From assembly GCA_003158705.1 (NCBI GenBank), contig PMKX01000185.1, positions 3,829 through 10,287 on the forward strand: DNA of 6,459 nt. The letters run 5' to 3'. Position numbers and translations under genes: made by a program. The notes beneath the pieces are model-generated. The model was not told the origin of the DNA, did not search any database, and saw nothing but the letters and a program-made list of their open reading frames with translations. Shown here piece by piece: positions 5,193 through 6,459 of this stretch. Source of the DNA: Actinomycetota bacterium (GTDB lineage Bacteria; Actinomycetota; Thermoleophilia; UBA2241). How positions within the stretch are numbered: the stretch's first letter is position 1; the number at the start of each line of letters is the position of its first letter.

Positions 5193-6458
5193 TCACGGCT
5201 GCTCGAGCTGCGCCGACCGGCGCGCCAGCTCGTCGCGGTCGGCCCGATAGGCGGCCAGCTTGGCACGCTCGCCTTCGACCACGCTCGCCGGCGCCTTGGC
5301 CACGAACGCCTTGTTAGCGAGCTTGGCCTCGCAACGGCGCACCTCGGCCTCGATCTTAGCGACCTGAGTCCGCAAGTGAGCAAGCTCGTCGTCGCGATCG
5401 GCCTTCTCGACAGACAGCTCGAACACTCCACCAGGCACCAGGACCACATTCTCAGCTTCCCCGCGACCCTCGGCGACCACCACGTCGGTGCGCGCCAACG
5501 AACGGAAGGCGGCAGCGTAGGTTTGATAGAGCCGCGCCATAGCCTCGTCTTCGGCCACGAACTGTGCCCTCAGCACATGCGCCGGGGCCACCTTGGCGTC
5601 GGCGCGATAGACGCGCAAGGCACCGACAGCCGCCTGCACCGTGCCCACGGCCTCCTCGTCGCCGATACTGAGAGCGTCGTCGCCGGCCACGGCATACGAT
5701 CGCTCGAGCAAGGGCGCGGCGCCGTACTGAGCCGCGATCTCCTCGGTCACATAGGGTAGGAACGGGTGCACCAGCCGCACGATCGCGTCGAGCAGCCACC
5801 GTGCGTGCCCGGCGGCCGTGCGCCGATCCTGCGGATCGTCGCTGTACAGACGCGGCTTCACCATCTCGAGATACCAGTCGCAGAACTCGTCCCAGACGAA
5901 GTGGTACAGCGTGTCCGCCGCCGGCGCGAACAAGTACTCACCCAGTTGCTTCTCCACCGCTGCCGTACAGCGAGCCAGGCGGCTCGCGATCCAGCGGTCT
6001 GTCGCCTCGTCCGTCGACCGTTCTGCCTCGACTCCCTCCGCCGCCAGCAGCACCAACCGAGCGGCATTCCAGAGCTTGTTGGCAAAGCCCCGACCCATGG
6101 CGATCTTCTCTTCCGAGAAACGCACGTCCTGGGTGCTCGACATGAGCAGCAGCCCGAACCGTGTCGCATCGGCGCCGTACTTGTCGATCATCGCCAGGGG
6201 ATCGACGCCGTTGCCGAGGCTCTTGCTCATGCGCCGGCCGTCGGCCGCCTGGATCACCGAGTGGATGTACACGTCGCGGAACGGGATCTCGCCCACGAAC
6301 TCCAGGCCCATCATCACCATCCGGGCCACCCACAAGAAGATGATCTCGCGCGCCGTCGTGAGCACGCTGGTGGGATAGAAATACGCCAAGTCCGGCGTCT
6401 GGTCCGGCCAGCCCCACGTCGCGATCGGCCACAGAGCCGAGCTGAACCAGGTGTCGAG
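5193..6458 (-). CDS. valS: Valyl-tRNA synthetase, C-terminal half (cut by window edge)
   Basis: Class I synthetase that charges tRNA-Val with valine and edits misactivated threonine. The frame is open to the right edge; 421 residues of about 870-900 are visible, so the HIGH motif and editing domain lie outside. The first residues, LDTWFSSALWP, belong to the catalytic domain. The KMSKS loop appears as RMSKSLGN with the MSKS serving ATP binding (about 6233-6210), followed by DPLAMIDKYGADATRFGLL. The alpha-helical anticodon-binding domain includes KLWNAARLVLL and WDEFCDWYLEMVKPRL. The last 65 or so residues (from about 5395) are Glu/Arg/Ala-rich with heptad-like spacing (LAHLRTQVAKIEAEVRRCEAKL) and form the coiled-coil tRNA-binding arm typical of bacterial ValRS, including the KAFVAKAP motif. 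The TGA at 5195-5193 is one base from the folC start. Confidence 0.97.
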   Translation of the reverse strand, partial: LDTWFSSALWPIATWGWPDQTPDLAYFYPTSVLTTAREIIFLWVARMVMMGLEFVGEIPFRDVYIHSVIQAADGRRMSKSLGNGVDPLAMIDKYGADATRFGLLLMSSTQDVRFSEEKIAMGRGFANKLWNAARLVLLAAEGVEAERSTDEATDRWIASRLARCTAAVEKQLGEYLFAPAADTLYHFVWDEFCDWYLEMVKPRLYSDDPQDRRTAAGHARWLLDAIVRLVHPFLPYVTEEIAAQYGAAPLLERSYAVAGDDALSIGDEEAVGTVQAAVGALRVYRADAKVAPAHVLRAQFVAEDEAMARLYQTYAAAFRSLARTDVVVAEGRGEAENVVLVPGGVFELSVEKADRDDELAHLRTQVAKIEAEVRRCEAKLANKAFVAKAPASVVEGERAKLAAYRADRDELARRSAQLEQP

Positions 6459-6459
6459 C

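Noticed and set aside
5192..5449. N-terminal extension of folC
   Set aside because: It lies inside the coiled-coil part of valS in another frame, is Arg/Ser/Trp-rich, and the 437-residue form has the normal FolC length.
5007..5759. 250-codon plus-strand frame across the valS/folC junction
   Set aside because: It is antisense to two well-supported genes, and its composition is that of a shadow frame.
6219..6233. RMSKS in place of KMSKS in valS as a defect
   Set aside because: Arg for the first Lys is, as far as I know, a common variant in class I synthetases, and the second Lys of MSKS is present.
1..6459. CRISPR array, tRNA, insertion sequence, phage or toxin-antitoxin genes
   Set aside because: I saw no spaced direct repeats, no tRNA cloverleaf-like block, no transposase motifs and no short two-gene toxin layout. 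The genes are housekeeping or small conserved-looking ones.

Overview
The window is a GC-rich, gene-dense bacterial segment in which every supported gene lies on the minus strand and is read from high to low coordinates. In transcription order it holds: the C-terminal half of valyl-tRNA synthetase (valS, cut by the right edge), folC, a 46-residue single-pass membrane peptide, an SDR/NAD(P)-binding protein with a C-terminal DUF2867-like domain, a two-TM double zinc-ribbon protein, ndk, a Maf-family nucleotide pyrophosphatase, and the N-terminal third of mreB (cut by the left edge). No RNA gene, mobile element, CRISPR array or phage gene was seen, and no gene-free stretch exceeds about 110 bases.

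The order valS-folC-(small membrane protein)-...-ndk-...-mreB resembles the conserved valS-folC-DUF4233-ndk-mreB block that I know from Streptomyces, and maf next to mreB is also common in bacteria. With the strong GC bias, frequent GTG/TTG starts and actinobacterial-looking MreB, Maf (SPQRR motif) and DUF2867 sequences, this suggests an Actinomycetota genome. A deep lineage such as Thermoleophilia or Coriobacteriia seems more likely than Streptomyces itself. This placement is inference from remembered sequences, not from a search.

Region by region: 5189-6459 is valS running into folC with a one-base gap and no Shine-Dalgarno (SD) sequence of its own for folC. At 3847-3877, just after the folC stop, lies a good extended -10 promoter candidate that would start a second unit: the small membrane peptide, the SDR/DUF2867 gene, the zinc-ribbon gene, ndk and maf. 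ndk and maf overlap by 8 bases. At 452-478 a second TATACT box, with a weak -35, sits just upstream of mreB.

Functionally this is a housekeeping locus: tRNA charging, folate synthesis, nucleotide balance and clean-up (Ndk, Maf) and cell shape (MreB). Three poorly characterised genes sit in its middle, and two of them encode membrane proteins. I see no novel defence or metabolic system. The points worth a second look are the mreB start (a strong SD points to an ATC codon, not ATG), the unlisted 46-residue membrane gene with its own promoter, and the three-gene insertion between folC and ndk.
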